The position numbers were made by a program, and so were the translations under genes. Under the pieces are notes generated by a model. The model did no database searches. It had not been told where the DNA came from and saw only the letters and a list, made by a program, of their open reading frames with translations. A DNA stretch of 64,000 nucleotides from Jacaranda mimosifolia (taxonomy: Eukaryota; Streptophyta; Magnoliopsida; Lamiales; Bignoniaceae). The stretch spans positions 24,653,744-24,717,743 of the forward strand of contig CM032123.1 in the NCBI GenBank assembly GCA_018894105.1, written 5' to 3'. The first letter of the stretch is position 1. Each line of letters opens with the position of its first letter. Below, in pieces: positions 1 to 13,800 of the stretch.

Positions 1-1650
1 GATGTGATACCAATTATTCTCGACCACTTTTCAAGGGAATATTGTAAAGATACTCAAAACTTACACTTTTCAACTTTTATCTAAAACTACATGCCGAGTC
101 AAATGAAATATGTAAGATCGGGACGGATGTACTACATCTTAAGTTCTTATCCTACCAGGAATATTAGATTACAATAAGCAGAAGTGCTTCAATTCTTCAG
201 ACAATTGCAAAGAAATGTGGCTGATTCAAAAGTGCTTCTGAATCAGCTTGAATAGTGTTTGAATTCAAATTCTAAATTTTCAAACTTTCAGCCAAGTCGG
301 AGCCCAAATTTTTTTGTTTCACTAACCTGTGAGCTTTTATCTATTTCATTAAAATATTTTTATGAAAAATTTTTAAATCTGAATCATATACACTAGATAT
401 GCCCTTCTTAGATTATCTCAACTTAGAACCCTAACTAGATTCATGACTAGTATTTCTACTGCCACTTCTTTTTTCTCATAGTTTCCAACTTCAATCCAAC
501 CCAAACTCTCATTCAGCAGAATCATCACCAGTAATTCTGAAGATATCGCCAGGGGAAAGAAAGTTTTCTGGAATTGCTGAAGAAGACACCCACGAGCACC
601 GCATTGGTAAAGCTACCAAGGACCCTTCATTGGTGCTGCCGCCAGCGCACCATTAATATCCGATCCCTTTTGGTTTGCAACTTGTTTGGCTGGGAAGAGG
701 AACCAGCTCCAGAAATTGAAATATTTCCCAAGGAAGAAAGGTTTCTTTTTCTCTCTGGGTACACCAACTTACAATTTTGTTTTGCTGGAAAAAAATTAAT
801 GCCTATGTTCAACATTATTCATAGCAAAAGCAATTCCTGGTCATAACCTATTCAGCGAATTGCATCAGGCAAAGTGAGCACCATGGCCAGGGAATCTATA
901 AAAATTAAAACTGCTGAAATGATTTTTGCACTAAAATAGAGTAAGTCCATAAACAGAATAGAGCTTGAGTTCAAGCTCGATCACAATGAGCCCAGTTCAA
1001 GCTTGAACTCTAAGCTCAATCATGAGTTGTTTTGTCAAGCTTCAAATTAAGCTTGAGCTCAAGCTTGAAAATATCGCTAGTATTAGGCTTTGCCCAGCCA
1101 GTTAGCACCCTTTAAAATTTTTTCACACACATGCTTGTAAAAGGCTCAAGTCAAGAAAGTATCAAACACGTAAGAACTCAGGCAAAGAAGTTACTTTCTT
1201 ATTCATAACATTGCATATCAAGCTCACCCTAACAAAAAGGAAATACATGCCACAGGCTGAACAAAGACAAGCAACCCAAAGACATGCATTCTTTCATATC
1301 CAGCTGCTTAGCAAATTTTACATATGGCAAACAAGAAGTAAAATGCCAGGTGGGACCGCTTGTGCTTAAGAATCTACCAATTAGAGTGTCTTAATCAACC
1401 AATAAGATAAGTGAAATTAAGCAATTTTATGACAAGTGAACCAATACAAGGACATTTATCTATGTAACTCCACATGTCATCCTCGTCAAATCTATTAACA
1501 ATTTCAAAGCAAGAGGATGATTCAAAAGTCTATCATTTAAAAGTACAAACAGGGAATGCCTATGACTTTAAATAACAGAAGAAAATTCCACATGATTGTA
1601 AATCCACATGATTGTAGTACTATATACAGGAGAGGGTTTCAAACTATTAC
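1..1650. other. Intron 11 of the helicase gene (partial), no exon seen
   Basis: AT-rich sequence downstream of exon 11. No stretch encodes the expected SNF2 motif II. At about 960-1075 there are several copies of a GAGCTTGA/TCAAGCTC word in both directions, which can form small hairpins. A 90-codon open frame on the plus strand at 574-846 has no recognised domain. Confidence 0.5.
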
Positions 1651-1806
1651 CTTGAAATCTGAAGCCAAAAGTGTCTCCTGGAACTTAGGTACAATATCAT
1701 AGGATATGATGTTGAAAATGCCGTCAAGATTGATAGGCCTCTTGGTGTTTGATGGCACAATATTAAATCCACCTCTGTTTGAACCACTCCACTGAGACAA
1801 AACCAC
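1651..1806 (-). CDS. Helicase exon 11 (before motif II)
   Basis: The exon is 52 codons starting VVLSQWSGSNRGGFNIVPSN and including LDGIFNIISYDIVPK. The acceptor is AAACAG and the donor GTAATAG. The following exon should carry the DExH motif, but nothing matching it was found between 1 and 1650. Confidence 0.86.
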
Positions 1807-4800
1807 CTGTTTATGACCCTTTATCAGACTGAATTTTATTGTTGAATGTGTTTAAGAGCCTTCATAACTAAAGGGACATATCATTAGAATATATGCCTGC
1901 CCGTGTTTACTCTAAATGTTAGACAATATGCCTCATACATTCAAAACATATATTTATCAAGATCATGATTCTGAGGGAATTTTCCACAACACATGATCAT
2001 TTAATTAATAGAGCAACTAACCATTATATGCTAGGAAGTAAAGAAACTTAATGTCATTTTACAACAAAGCAAAGGCACCTATAAATCATTTTAGCTCTGT
2101 TACGCAATGCGAAAACTAATGTAGAAGAAGATGCATGAGAAATAAATCCCTTGAGAAATATTCTAATTCAGATCTTGCATAATAAGCATGGGAAAGAATT
2201 TTCATTCTTCCTTCCCATAATTTGCTAACACCAATCCAGGCAGCAAATTATTCACACTATCGCGTAAATTTGGTGAGGCATTGCACAAACATGAAGCAAA
2301 GAATATGCTAATTCTAATACAACAATAGTATGTAGAACACAAAATAAACAACAACCAACTTGGGACTTGATGGGAATACAACAAGAAGTTTGCTCATTAA
2401 CTTATCATTGACACTCTTAGAGAATTTTTGAGAAAGAAATTCTTCTATTTTTTGCATGTATTGAATCTTTACATCATTGGGTATTTATGCATAAAAAAAT
2501 AATCCCTACTAGGAATATTCTACAAAATAGGAAATACATAAATTAGGGACTTAAGTGGGAAAGAAAATCAAATCTCCCTAATTAGAAAGAGGAGGATTAT
2601 CAACTCCTCAAAATCATGAGATATTCAAATCCCTTAAATTATGGGTCAACACTCCCCCTCAAGTTGATGCATAGACATCGGACATGCCCAAATTGCAAAC
2701 TAATGTATGGAATGGCTTGTTGAACCCTTTAGTGAACACTGAACACATCAACTAATTGCTTGTGTGACTGATGTCACATGAGAAGCGTTCAAGGAACCAT
2801 CTATTAATTTCTACTTTATGAAGTGCAGATCAATTTCTCTGTGCTTCGTTGTGTCATGTTGAACTGAATTATGAACAATACTGATGACAACTTTGTTGTC
2901 ACAAAATAAGGACAGGGTGCTCGTTTCAGATAAATTTCCGTTCCTCTAGCAGTTTTCGCAGCCATAATAGTTCATGAACCCCTAGCCCTATACTCTGCCT
3001 CTGCATTTGCTCATGTCACCACACTCTATTTCTTACTTTTCCAAGTGACTAAATTTCCTCTCACAAATGTGGGATAACCGATAACCCCATATTTATCTCC
3101 TACCAGCTGGAGATCCAGCCCAATGTGCATCTGTAAAAGCCTCCATTCGAAGGTGACGACGTTTGGAGAAAATAAGCCCTTTCCAGAACAAACTTCAGAT
3201 ACCATAGGATGTGAAAAAACAGCTTGCAAGTGAGACTCACAAGGAGCATGCATATATTGGCTTACCAAGCTAACTGCATATGGCATGTCCGGTCTAGTAT
3301 GAGAGATAGAAATCCATTTGCCTACCAATCTTTGATATCTTCCTCGGTCAACAAAAAACACCAGCCCCTGCTTGTAGCTTATGATTAGTCTCAATAGGAG
3401 ATTCTTTAGGCTTCCATCCCAACATGCCTGTTTCTTCTAGAAGATTAATATATACTTTGTCTGACAAATAAAGATTCCTTTTTCTTATGAGCAACCTCTA
3501 TTCCCAGAAAACATTGCAACTTCCCCAGATCTTTGATCTCGAATTCCTGAGCTAGGAGTTTTCCGAGGGGAGTTATCTCCTTTGAATCATCTCCAGTCAC
3601 AACTATATCATCAATGTAAACTATGAATAGTGTAATCTTACCTTTACAGTGTTTAATAAACAAGGTATAATCAGCATTACTCTGTTGATCATGGTTTTAT
3701 TCAACCTACATACATTTCCTTTAGTTTTATCATCAAAACCTGGGGAAATTTCCATATACAACTCATAAATTCTCACGTAGGAATGCATTTTTAATACCAA
3801 ATCGCTCTAATCTCCAATCAGAATTAGCTTCACAAGAAAGTAAAATTCTCATAGTGTTGATTTTTGCAACAGGAGCCCTGATAGTTCACTCCATAAATCT
3901 GAGTGAATCCCTTGAACACTAATCTGGCTTTGTACCTGTCGATTGAACCATCAGCCTTATGTTTGACAATGAACACCCATTTACCCTTATGTTTCATAGT
4001 GAACACCCCTTTACATCCAAGCAGTTTCCTTCTCAATGGAGGGGTAACAAATTCCCAACCCGATTTTTGCCAAAGCTTTCATCTCTTCAACCATTGCTTC
4101 TTTCCATTTTGGGTCACAATATGCCTCTTTCCAAGACGAGACAAAGGCTCTATAGGAAGGAGACAAAGAATCATGGGAGATAAAGTTAGATATTAGATGT
4201 TTAATGCAAGACCGGACACCCTTTCTGAGAGGAATAGGAATATCCAAATCATAAGTTAAATCAACGTCAGAGTTTAAGGGGATCTCACCACAAGTATCTT
4301 TAGATTCTGAATTCAAAGATAACTCTTGACCACGTATAGGCTGCACGATGGTATGATCTGACGTGTCTTCTTGTGAGTATCTTCTTAAATCTAGTTTATC
4401 CAATCGCCCAATATTTTCATTAAGAGTATCCCCCTCAATAGCACTTGCACCTGAAGAGAATTATCGAGATTGCCTCTTCAATCCTATTCTCCCCTTGAAG
4501 AGGTTATTGAGATGGACTAAAGGCTCACCCATACTCAAAAATATTCCCTAGTTGGAAGATGATAAGGGTTATATCTGTTTTGAGTCGACGAGTAGCCAAC
4601 AAATACACATTTAAGAGCTTTAGGATCTAATTTACCAGCATTCCCAGTATGAAAGAAACAGACACGTTCAAAAACCTTTGGAAGAACAGTATAGGAAGCT
4701 CTTCCTTTTTAGAACTTCTAAAGGACTCCTATGGTTAGAGATTCTTGAGAGGCATCCAATTGTAGCTGAAACAACTGCATCTCCCCAATAAAGTTTTGAA

Positions 4801-7800
4801 AGGTTTATGGTAAATATGAGAGATCGAACTATTTCCAATAAATGCATATATTTCCTTTCTGCAAACCGTCTTGTGCACTAGCGTAAGCACAATCAGTATG
4901 GTGTATTATCCCATCAGACTCTAGCTAAGTACGGAATCAACCATCCATATATTCTATGCCATTATCTATTCGTAGAATTTTAACTTTGGTATCAACTTGT
5001 GTACAGATCATCTTATGAAATGACTGAAAACAAGGAAGCACCGCACTCTTGGCTTCATCATAAACCAAGTTAATCTAGTACAACAATCAATAGAAGTAAC
5101 ATAAGGCTGATCTACCAGGGCTTTCCACAATAACCACAGTGCAAGTGATCTTTATCTGACGAGGTACTCTTCGTTTGATCATGAGAGGTGTGCTCTGCTA
5201 ATCCAGCCTTTTCTACTAGAGCACTGTCAATCATGGCACTTTGTCTACTTTTTATTTCTGTACATAAAAATATGTTTTCAGTATCAATTACTTGAACCCT
5301 TATTTGGTCATATTCAATATTCAAACTAGCAAGAAAATCATAGATGGGTTCCTTTTCTATCAACTTTTGAAACTTGACTGCATTTCCAGAACAGCCTGCT
5401 GGAAAATCTTGGTGGTAATCAAGCTCCTATAGACCACTTAATTCAGAAAAATATTGATAAATAGTCATCCCACCTTATTTCATTCCATGCACTTTATTCC
5501 AAAGTTCATAAACCTGGCATCATTGCCTACTTGAGAATAGATCTCAGATGCTGCATTCCAGATTTTTGCAGCAGTATTGAGCAATAAATATGCCCAAGCA
5601 ATTGTAGGTTGCATAAAGTTAATAAGCCATGACATAACGAGAGAATTTTCTGAATCCCACTGATTATATGTGGGATCAGTATTGTCTGGTTTTCTTGTAT
5701 CACCACCGGTAACATATCCATGCAATCCTCTAGCTTTGATGAACAAAACAGAACTCGACAGTGTAAAATAATTAGTTCTATCTAGCTTTACAAGACTAAT
5801 TTGCAGAGAGGGATTATCACCATCAGGACTCATTTTGGATCCAAAAACTGTGTCCTTTTCATCACCCATTATCTCCAACAGTGGCTGGAGTAACAAAGAA
5901 AAAAGAATTGGCAAAGAGAATATTTCGTAAGCAAGAATACCCAACAGTAGAGCCCAAAAAAACTGGACTAAAACATCACCAAAAACCAGAAGTGGTGAAC
6001 ACATGAAAGGGTTTAAAAGCAGTGCAGGCCTGTTCTAGGGTTTTTCTTTTTTAAGAAGAAAATCAGACTTGGGTTGTTATTAACCGTGCTCTGGTACCAA
6101 GAAAAGTACTTGAGAAAGAAATTCTTCTATTTTTTTGTGTGTATTGAATCTTTACATCATTGGGTATTTATAAACGAAAAAACTGATCCTAACTAAGAAT
6201 ATCTACAGAATAGGAAATACATAAATTAGGAACTTTTAAGTAGGAAAAAAGAAAATCAAATCTCTCTAATTAGGAGGAGGATTATCAAATCCCTAGAATC
6301 ATGGACGTGTTTCATACAAGCGATAGCTAATCACCTAATTTTGACCCACTAAAATTAGGGGTTATTTGAACAGATCAATATACCTATTTGACATAAGAAA
6401 ATGAGGTTGAGATTACAATAACCATAATCTTTCATCCTTGTTTGATTCAATAGATTGTTCAATACTATTTTATCAAATTCCATGTTAGCACTCAATTTTG
6501 TACAGCTTTTAAATTTTGAATGAGGGACAATTCTGTCCTTTTCTATTTTAATCCACATGGTGAGATTATAATCTCTGCCCCAACCCAGAGATGGCAATTA
6601 GCACTAACTAGATGAATAGAGCGGGCTCGATGCCGGTTCGGAACCAATCTCAGCTCGGCCCGTCCCCATCTCGTGTATCAAACAAGCTATTGGCAGAGAT
6701 TGGAAGGACTAATCACATCTAATAGCCTATATCAAACGCGGCCATGGGATATTCAAATCCCTTAAATTATGGGTCAACACTTCTCCAAAAGTGGGCCATC
6801 AAGATTGCAATAAACTTGAACTCATACCCTAAACCTTTTATCTGAAGGGATCTCAAGGTGCATACCTGAATTTCTACAAACATACAGGAAGCCTCCAGCA
6901 TGAAGAATAAAAGTAGGCATTTTATGATTTGGAAATCAATACAATAGAGTGAGAGTTATCTGTAGATTAATTTTACCTTTGATGCAAAATTGTATTGTAA
7001 CAAAGATAAAGCTCCTAGCTTTTCCTATAACTTATATTTGTTGTTTATCTTACACCCCATTTGCATATATTTTCCAAGGCTACTTTGTTTTCGACATTAT
7101 TTGAAAATTGAAAACCATAGCTTATATAAGCCTATAAACATTTTCACTAGAGATATCACTTATTTTCATTTTCAGTATCTCCTAAACCTACCATATCATC
7201 CTATTATCACATCAATCAAATTCAAGTTCAATTTAACATAAAGTGCCCACTATCATTTTAAAACAATTAAAATATCCATATTTTTTAAGAAAAACTTCTT
7301 TTTAGGCATAAAAAAATATAGGCCACCTAAATTTTCAACCTTATATCCACCCTAACCATTATTTTCAGATAAAACACCTAAATACAATCTCATTTTCATT
7401 TTCAAAACTATAACTAACTTTTAATTTTTGAAAACGTTGAAAATAGAAAATGAAAATAAAAACACATCCAAACAGGCCCTTAGCATTTTCATTCTATCAT
7501 TATATTTCTAACTAAATCCGAGCTTTAAATCTCTTTTATATAAAGAAAAAAAAAAAAAAGAAGTCAATGCACGCGCGCACACACACACACACACGTAAGT
7601 CAGAGCATTGGAAGTCTATAAATCTATTGAGAAAAGGTCCAGTAAGCACAAATCCAGCCAGATCATGCATTGCAATCAGAAGACATAACCAAATATCAGA
7701 ATAAGTAGGGAGAACATACCAATATATCTGATGATGCAATATCCAGCCATTGTTGAATCATCTGCAATAAAGCAGCCAAAAATCAGTACAAAATGCACAA

Positions 7801-10800
7801 TAATTTCTCATCAAACACATATACCACATCACTTACAGAAGCCCAATGAAGCCGCAAGGAAGATGGAGTCAGAACGAGAACAGGCCATGCTTCACGAACG
7901 CAAGAGGTTACTGCAATAGCCTGTACATGTGATCATATTAATGTCACTTGCTCAAGGAATGTTGTTGATTCCAAAATCAAAATACTTGTGACTTGTACCA
8001 TACTTGAAACGCATAATCTACCATGTTTAGGCCAGTCTGATAACTAAAGCCAATTTGATCTCGAAAAATACAGTTCCCTGACAATTCTAGAACTGTTTTG
8101 TTGACAACTGGAATCTGATGTGAAACTACAAATTTAGTAATTTCATCATGATCAGGTTTCTTTACTTTCATGGAAAAAGATCAGTCCTAAATACATCAGA
8201 GCTCAATATCAATGAACCAAAAACATAAAATTCTATATTTAGTTTTTCTCATTAATCCAGCTTTTTTATAACAGCCATAATGAAAAATCAAACCAGAAAA
8301 AATGCCACCTACTATAAGCACAGGAAACACCTAGTATTGGATTTGCAACCTGAAAGAATTCGCAACCCAAAAGAATCACCAGCTATACTCAGAGTTGTCA
8401 CAGGCGAGCGCCTGGCTCGCCTGAGGCGACCAGGCAAGCCAGGCGCTCACTGCTCACCCCACACCAGCGCCTGCAGGAAGGCGCCCATGGGCGGGCACCT
8501 TGCTGCGCCTCACCCAGGCAGTGAAGCGGGCTGCCTGGCCCGCCTTGCTGCTAGGGTTTTATTAAAATAAAAGAAGGAAAAATACCATAAAAACCTTAGT
8601 CAAACCTAATTAAAAAATAGCCTGGCCCACTCCCATACACACATCCCACTGTGCCCAGACCCCCTCAGCCGGTTCGCCACCCCTCGCAGCCGGTCCGCTG
8701 CTGCCCCTCTGCCACAGCCAGCCGCCTCCAGGTACAGTTTTTGTTTTTTCTTCCTCTTTTTTTATTTTTCTTTTTTTCTGTTTTCTGTTTTTATGTAGAA
8801 AAAACAAAGTTTTAAGTTTTCTATTTTTATTTAACTTATTTTAAACTAATTTTTATGCTTGTTTTCTATTTTTAATAATGGTTTATGTTTATTTTTTATT
8901 CTTTTTACTGTTTTCATTTGTTTTGTTGCTGTTTTTAAATTTTCTGTAATTATTTCAGTTTTTTTTTTGGAGTGTTTTTTGTTATTCTTTTTTTGTTTTT
9001 TGGCTGTTTTTTTCATTTGTTTTGTTTTATTCATACTTTACTCCAAAATCAAATATATTATTTTACATTTACAGCTTGAAAATATGTCGTCTTCCAGTTC
9101 CGGACAAGCTTCATCTAAAAAAAACCCATGTTGGAAATATGTGAGGCTGGAGAATCCAAAAAGTACAAATATGTATTTTTTGTGATAAAAAATGTTCTGG
9201 GGGAATATGCAGAGCAAAACAACACATGGTGGTTTTCCTAATGTCAGGCCATGTGAAAAAGTTCCAAATGATGTGAAGGAGGAGATTCAGAATTATATGG
9301 ACACAAAGAAGAGAGCTAAAAAGCAAACTATTTTAGAAAAACAGATTCAACATCAAAAAACTCGAGATAAATACTTGAGAAGTATTGGTGAGGAAGATGA
9401 TGATAATGATGAAGTAAAGAGTTGGGAAGTTTATCAATTGAAGAAAAAAGCAAAAGGAAACATGAAAGGGCCAATGGACCTTTTTGTAAGTCACGGCGAA
9501 CAACCAACTTCAAAAGATATGAAAAAACAAAAGGATATCAATGAAAAGGCATTGAAGATATTAAAAGGTCGAGCACATTCAGTTATAGCAAGATGGATGT
9601 ATGATGCTGGGATTACTTTTAATGCGGTGAAACACGAAAGCTTTCAGGAGCTGATTGATGAGATTTTAAAACATGGTGCTGGTTTGAAAGTACCCACTTA
9701 TCATGAGGTGAAAGTTCCTTCGCTAAAAAAGGAGGTTGAATAAGTGAAAAAGAGTAATGGAAGACCACAAAAAAGAATGGAAAAAACACGGTTGCTCTAT
9801 CTTGTCAGATGGGTGGAAGGACAAAAGGGATCGAACTTTGATTAATTTTCTTGTTAATTGTCCTAAGGGAAGCATGTTTGTGAAATCAAGTGATCCTTCT
9901 GAGTATAGCAAGATTGGGGAGAAAATGTTGGAGTTATTAAGCGATTTTGTGGAGGAAGTAGGACCGAAGAATGTTGTTCAAGTGGTTACAGATAATGCTT
10001 CGAAATGAAGCTAGCGGGTAAGATTTATTAAATAGTCTATATGATTTTGTATTCTTTTTTTTATCTCCTTTTATAATTTATTTTAATTACTTTTCTATTT
10101 TTTCTTATTTTCGTAGGACAATTGTTAATGGCAAAGTATCCGAATTTATATTGAACGCCGTGTACCGCACATTGTTTGGACTTGATGTTGGAGGATATAT
10201 TTAAAGAGAGGGACATCCGTCCAATTTTCACAAGGGCCATGAAATTGAATAGCTATATATATATAGTCGTCCCGGTGTAGTAAACTTGATGAGAAAGTTT
10301 ACTATTTTAGAATTGGTTAGACCGGCAGAGACCTGTTTTGCCACAGCATTCCTCATGCTCTCAAGGTTTAATTTGGTGAAGAAAGAATTGAGAACTATGT
10401 TTGTTTCGAATGCATAGAGAAATAGCAAATGGACAAAAGAGCAAAAAAGGTATAGAGCAACCAAGATTGTGCTATGTACTGCATTTTAGCAAGGAGCAAC
10501 CAAAGCCCTTAAGATTGCTAGTCCTTTAATAAAGGTTCTTCAACTAGTTGATGGTGAGAAGAAACCTCCTATGGGATACATCTATGAGGCTATGGATAGA
10601 GCAAAAGAGACTATTGCAAAGAGTTTTGATGGTGACTAGGAGAAATATAGCCAGTATTTTGATATCATTGATAAGAAGTGGGAAGATCAACTTCATCAAC
10701 CTTTTGCATGTAGCTCGCTACTACTTGAACCTAAAGTTCTTCTACTCAAATCCAAACATTGATGGTGATAAGAAAATTATATCGGAGTTCTACAAATGTC

Positions 10801-13800
10801 TTGAGAGATAGGTTATGGATATACATATTACATACTCAAGATTTAATTCATGAAGAAATAATGCGTTACAAGAATTAAGAAGGCCTCTTTGGGTATAATA
10901 TGGCAAAGAGACAGAGGTCTACAAGATCACCAGGTAATACCATAAATTGGAATTTTTAATGTATCTTAAAAATTTGAATGTCAGTGTTACTTTATAATTA
11001 ATGTGAGGTTTATTCAATTTTTTTAGCTGATTGGTGGTGGTCTCATGGCAGTGAGACTCCAAATTTGCAGAGTTTAGCCATTAAAATTCTTAGCCTTAGT
11101 TGTAGTGCATCTGGATGTGAGAGACATTGGAGTTTCTTTGAGCATGTAAGTTTAGTCATATATTATTTATTTAGTTTAAATTGTAAACATATTTGTTTGT
11201 ATATACTTATTTGTCAATGGTATATGAAATTGATAGGTCTATAGCAAGAAGAGAAATAGGTAGGCTCAAGCTAAAATGAACGATTTGGTGTTTGTGAAAT
11301 ATAATAGAGCATTGAGGCGACGATATAAACTCCGTGATGAGATTGATCCTATCTCTTTGGAGGATATTGATGACAGTAATGAGCGGTTGGTGGCCGAAGA
11401 TGATGGAATGAGTGAAACATGTGATGATGAAATGTTTGATGATGGCCTAACATGGGGAGATGTCGCTAAAGCTTCTGGAGCTGAAGAACCGGCATACTTT
11501 CCTAGAGAGAATAGATCATCTTCTTCAAAAGCTCCAAGTTGTGATGTTAGGAAAGAAAGAGCAAAGGCAAAGATAGGGACTTCAAATACGTCTAGCACAC
11601 GTACTTTACGCCTTATTGATGAAGATGAAGATGATAAAGAAGAGTGTGAATCCATTCATGGTGGCCATGAAGATGACGAATTTACATTAGATTTGAGTGG
11701 GGATGAGGATGACATATGATTATCTATTGTTAGTTGACCATATATTAGTATTTGTGTGAGTCATGAATGAATTCTTGTAGGGTGAACTAGATTTTTTAAC
11801 ATTATTTATGTTTTCATATGTTTTTTGTCATTTAAAACATGGTTTTTTGGAATTTTCGCACTATATATATATTTATAATTTTTTTTTTAAATTGTCGCCT
11901 CGTTCGCCTTTTGGTCACCTGCCTCACGCCTTTGACAACTATGGCTATACTACGTAGAAGCCCAAAATTCAACTCAAATGCTTCACAGCTCTACAATAGC
12001 TCATACAGGGCAAATATGCAGCAAAAAAGTGACAGGCATTTCCACTACTCAAAACTAAGGAAATTCAAAAGGCAGTTCACAAGTTATAAAGCTGTCACTT
12101 AAAGACAAGTAATGAGACAGTCAACAATTAAATGAGGCACCAATTGGGTGTTGGATGGGTCCAATTGGGTGCTGAGGGAGAGGCACCATGTAATTTACAC
12201 AATTACAATAAGTAGGTCCAGGTTCGCTGGAATAGGTTTTGGCGGGAAAGGTATGAAAGAAGAAACCAGAATCATCATTATCAACTTCATTTCATTACCA
12301 TATTTGGCATGTGAGAGAAAGAGAGACACATTTAACTTTCCATCACACTGTTTCACTATCTAGCTTCCTCCTGCATGCCCTACATCCCATGACCCTAAAC
12401 CCTAAAAACTAAATGGTGTTCAAGTATTAAGAACGCCCATCAAGCCATCTCCTAACACAAGATTGTTTCTCTACTCATTGTGAACGACCTTATCCCTTAG
12501 AGCAACTTTCCTCCGACCCTTACCAGCTTTACTCCTATACCGTGGCATCTTCTCCTTGTATCCACCACCACCACCCATGGTTATCAAAAGCGAGCGCCTG
12601 GCTCGCCTCAGGCGACCAGGCAAGCCAAGCGCTACTTTGGCGCCTCAAATTTGTGAGGCCAGGCGCCTTGTTCGCCTTTCCTCAATGAAAGAGGCACGCC
12701 TCGCCTTAAAATTGAGAAAACAAAGAAACAAAATCTTAAAAAAAGGAAAGAAAACAAAGGGAGTTCTAGCCTCATCCATGGCTGCCACCACTATCTACCG
12801 CCGCCACAATTTTTGCCGATTGAACCGCCAACGGCAACATCTCCAAAATCCATTAATAGTTGCCATTTCTTTTCTTCCAGTTTATTTTTCCTCGTTTCTT
12901 TCAATTTTGTGTTTCACTTATGTTCTTTCAATTTTTTGTTTCACTGATCTTCTTTTCTCTCATAGCATTTTTGGAATTTATATGCATAATAGAAATGTTA
13001 TAACTACAATTTACAAGAAGGATAATGAATTATTTAACCTATTTCCTATACTTCTATTGTTTCCAAGGTCACATTAATTTCTTAACTACTATTTCTAAGA
13101 CTTTATTAATTCTTATTAGATTTTCTATGTAATTACTATTTCCAACAATATTCAATAATTACTTCTATTATTTCCAACAACATTAACTGCTACATACCTC
13201 ATTTAATGTTGAGATTTACTCTAAAGCCTAGACTTGCTTTTCAATTTTTGCTCCTCTCTCTCTCTCTCTCTCTCTAATTTTGCTATTTTTTTCTTATAAT
13301 TTTTACTATTTTTTGTCATTTATAAATAACATATTTTTGAAATTTTTGTATTATATATATATATTTATATTATCACCTCGTTCGCCTTTTGGTCGCCCGC
13401 CTATCGCCTTGCCTCACGCCTTAAAAATGGGGCTCTTGCCCGCCTCCCGTCTCACGCCTTGAATAACTATGCCACCACCACTATCTCTCTGCCCCCCTCC
13501 CACCTTTCCTTTACCTCACCTCATCATCCTACCCCCAATGCCCAATGTCTATCACCATTTCATCGTGACATCAAGCTTTTATTTTTTGTAGGATGTATGC
13601 ATATATACATTAACACAGATACATGTGCACGCCTTTTGAATCTAACCTTTACTGAGTTCATCAAATAATTATCTTCAGGATTTTGTATGGAATGGTCTAA
13701 GTATCGTGCATATGTCTGTTACTTTTGTGTGCTACTAGTTGCAGAATTTTGGTTTTGTCTGTGCTGGGCCTGCTGGCAGGCTGTGGCGTGGAGATGCTGG

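Larger units (their letters stand above)
2429..6779 (-). mobile_element. Ty1/copia LTR retrotransposon, degenerate, in helicase intron 10
   Basis: A full-length but broken element lies in the same orientation as the host gene. Its 3' LTR is at 2429-2651 and its 5' LTR at 6111-6779, the latter interrupted by a MITE. Both share the start TGTTGACCC and the end TTTCTCA, read on the minus strand. The primer site (TGGTACCAGAGC) and the polypurine tract (TTGAGGGGGAG) sit at the expected places. Order on the minus strand is gag, a decayed integrase region, reverse transcriptase and RNase H, which is the Ty1/copia order. Reading frames are cut by stops and frameshifts, so it is not autonomous. No convincing 5-bp target duplication was found. 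Confidence 0.9.

Noticed and set aside
574..846. 90-codon plus-strand open frame
   Set aside because: No recognised domain. It lies inside intron 11 of the minus-strand helicase gene.
8859..9185. Hydrophobic plus-strand frame upstream of the hAT transposase
   Set aside because: T-rich intron-like sequence translated. The transposase start at 9084 follows a good acceptor.
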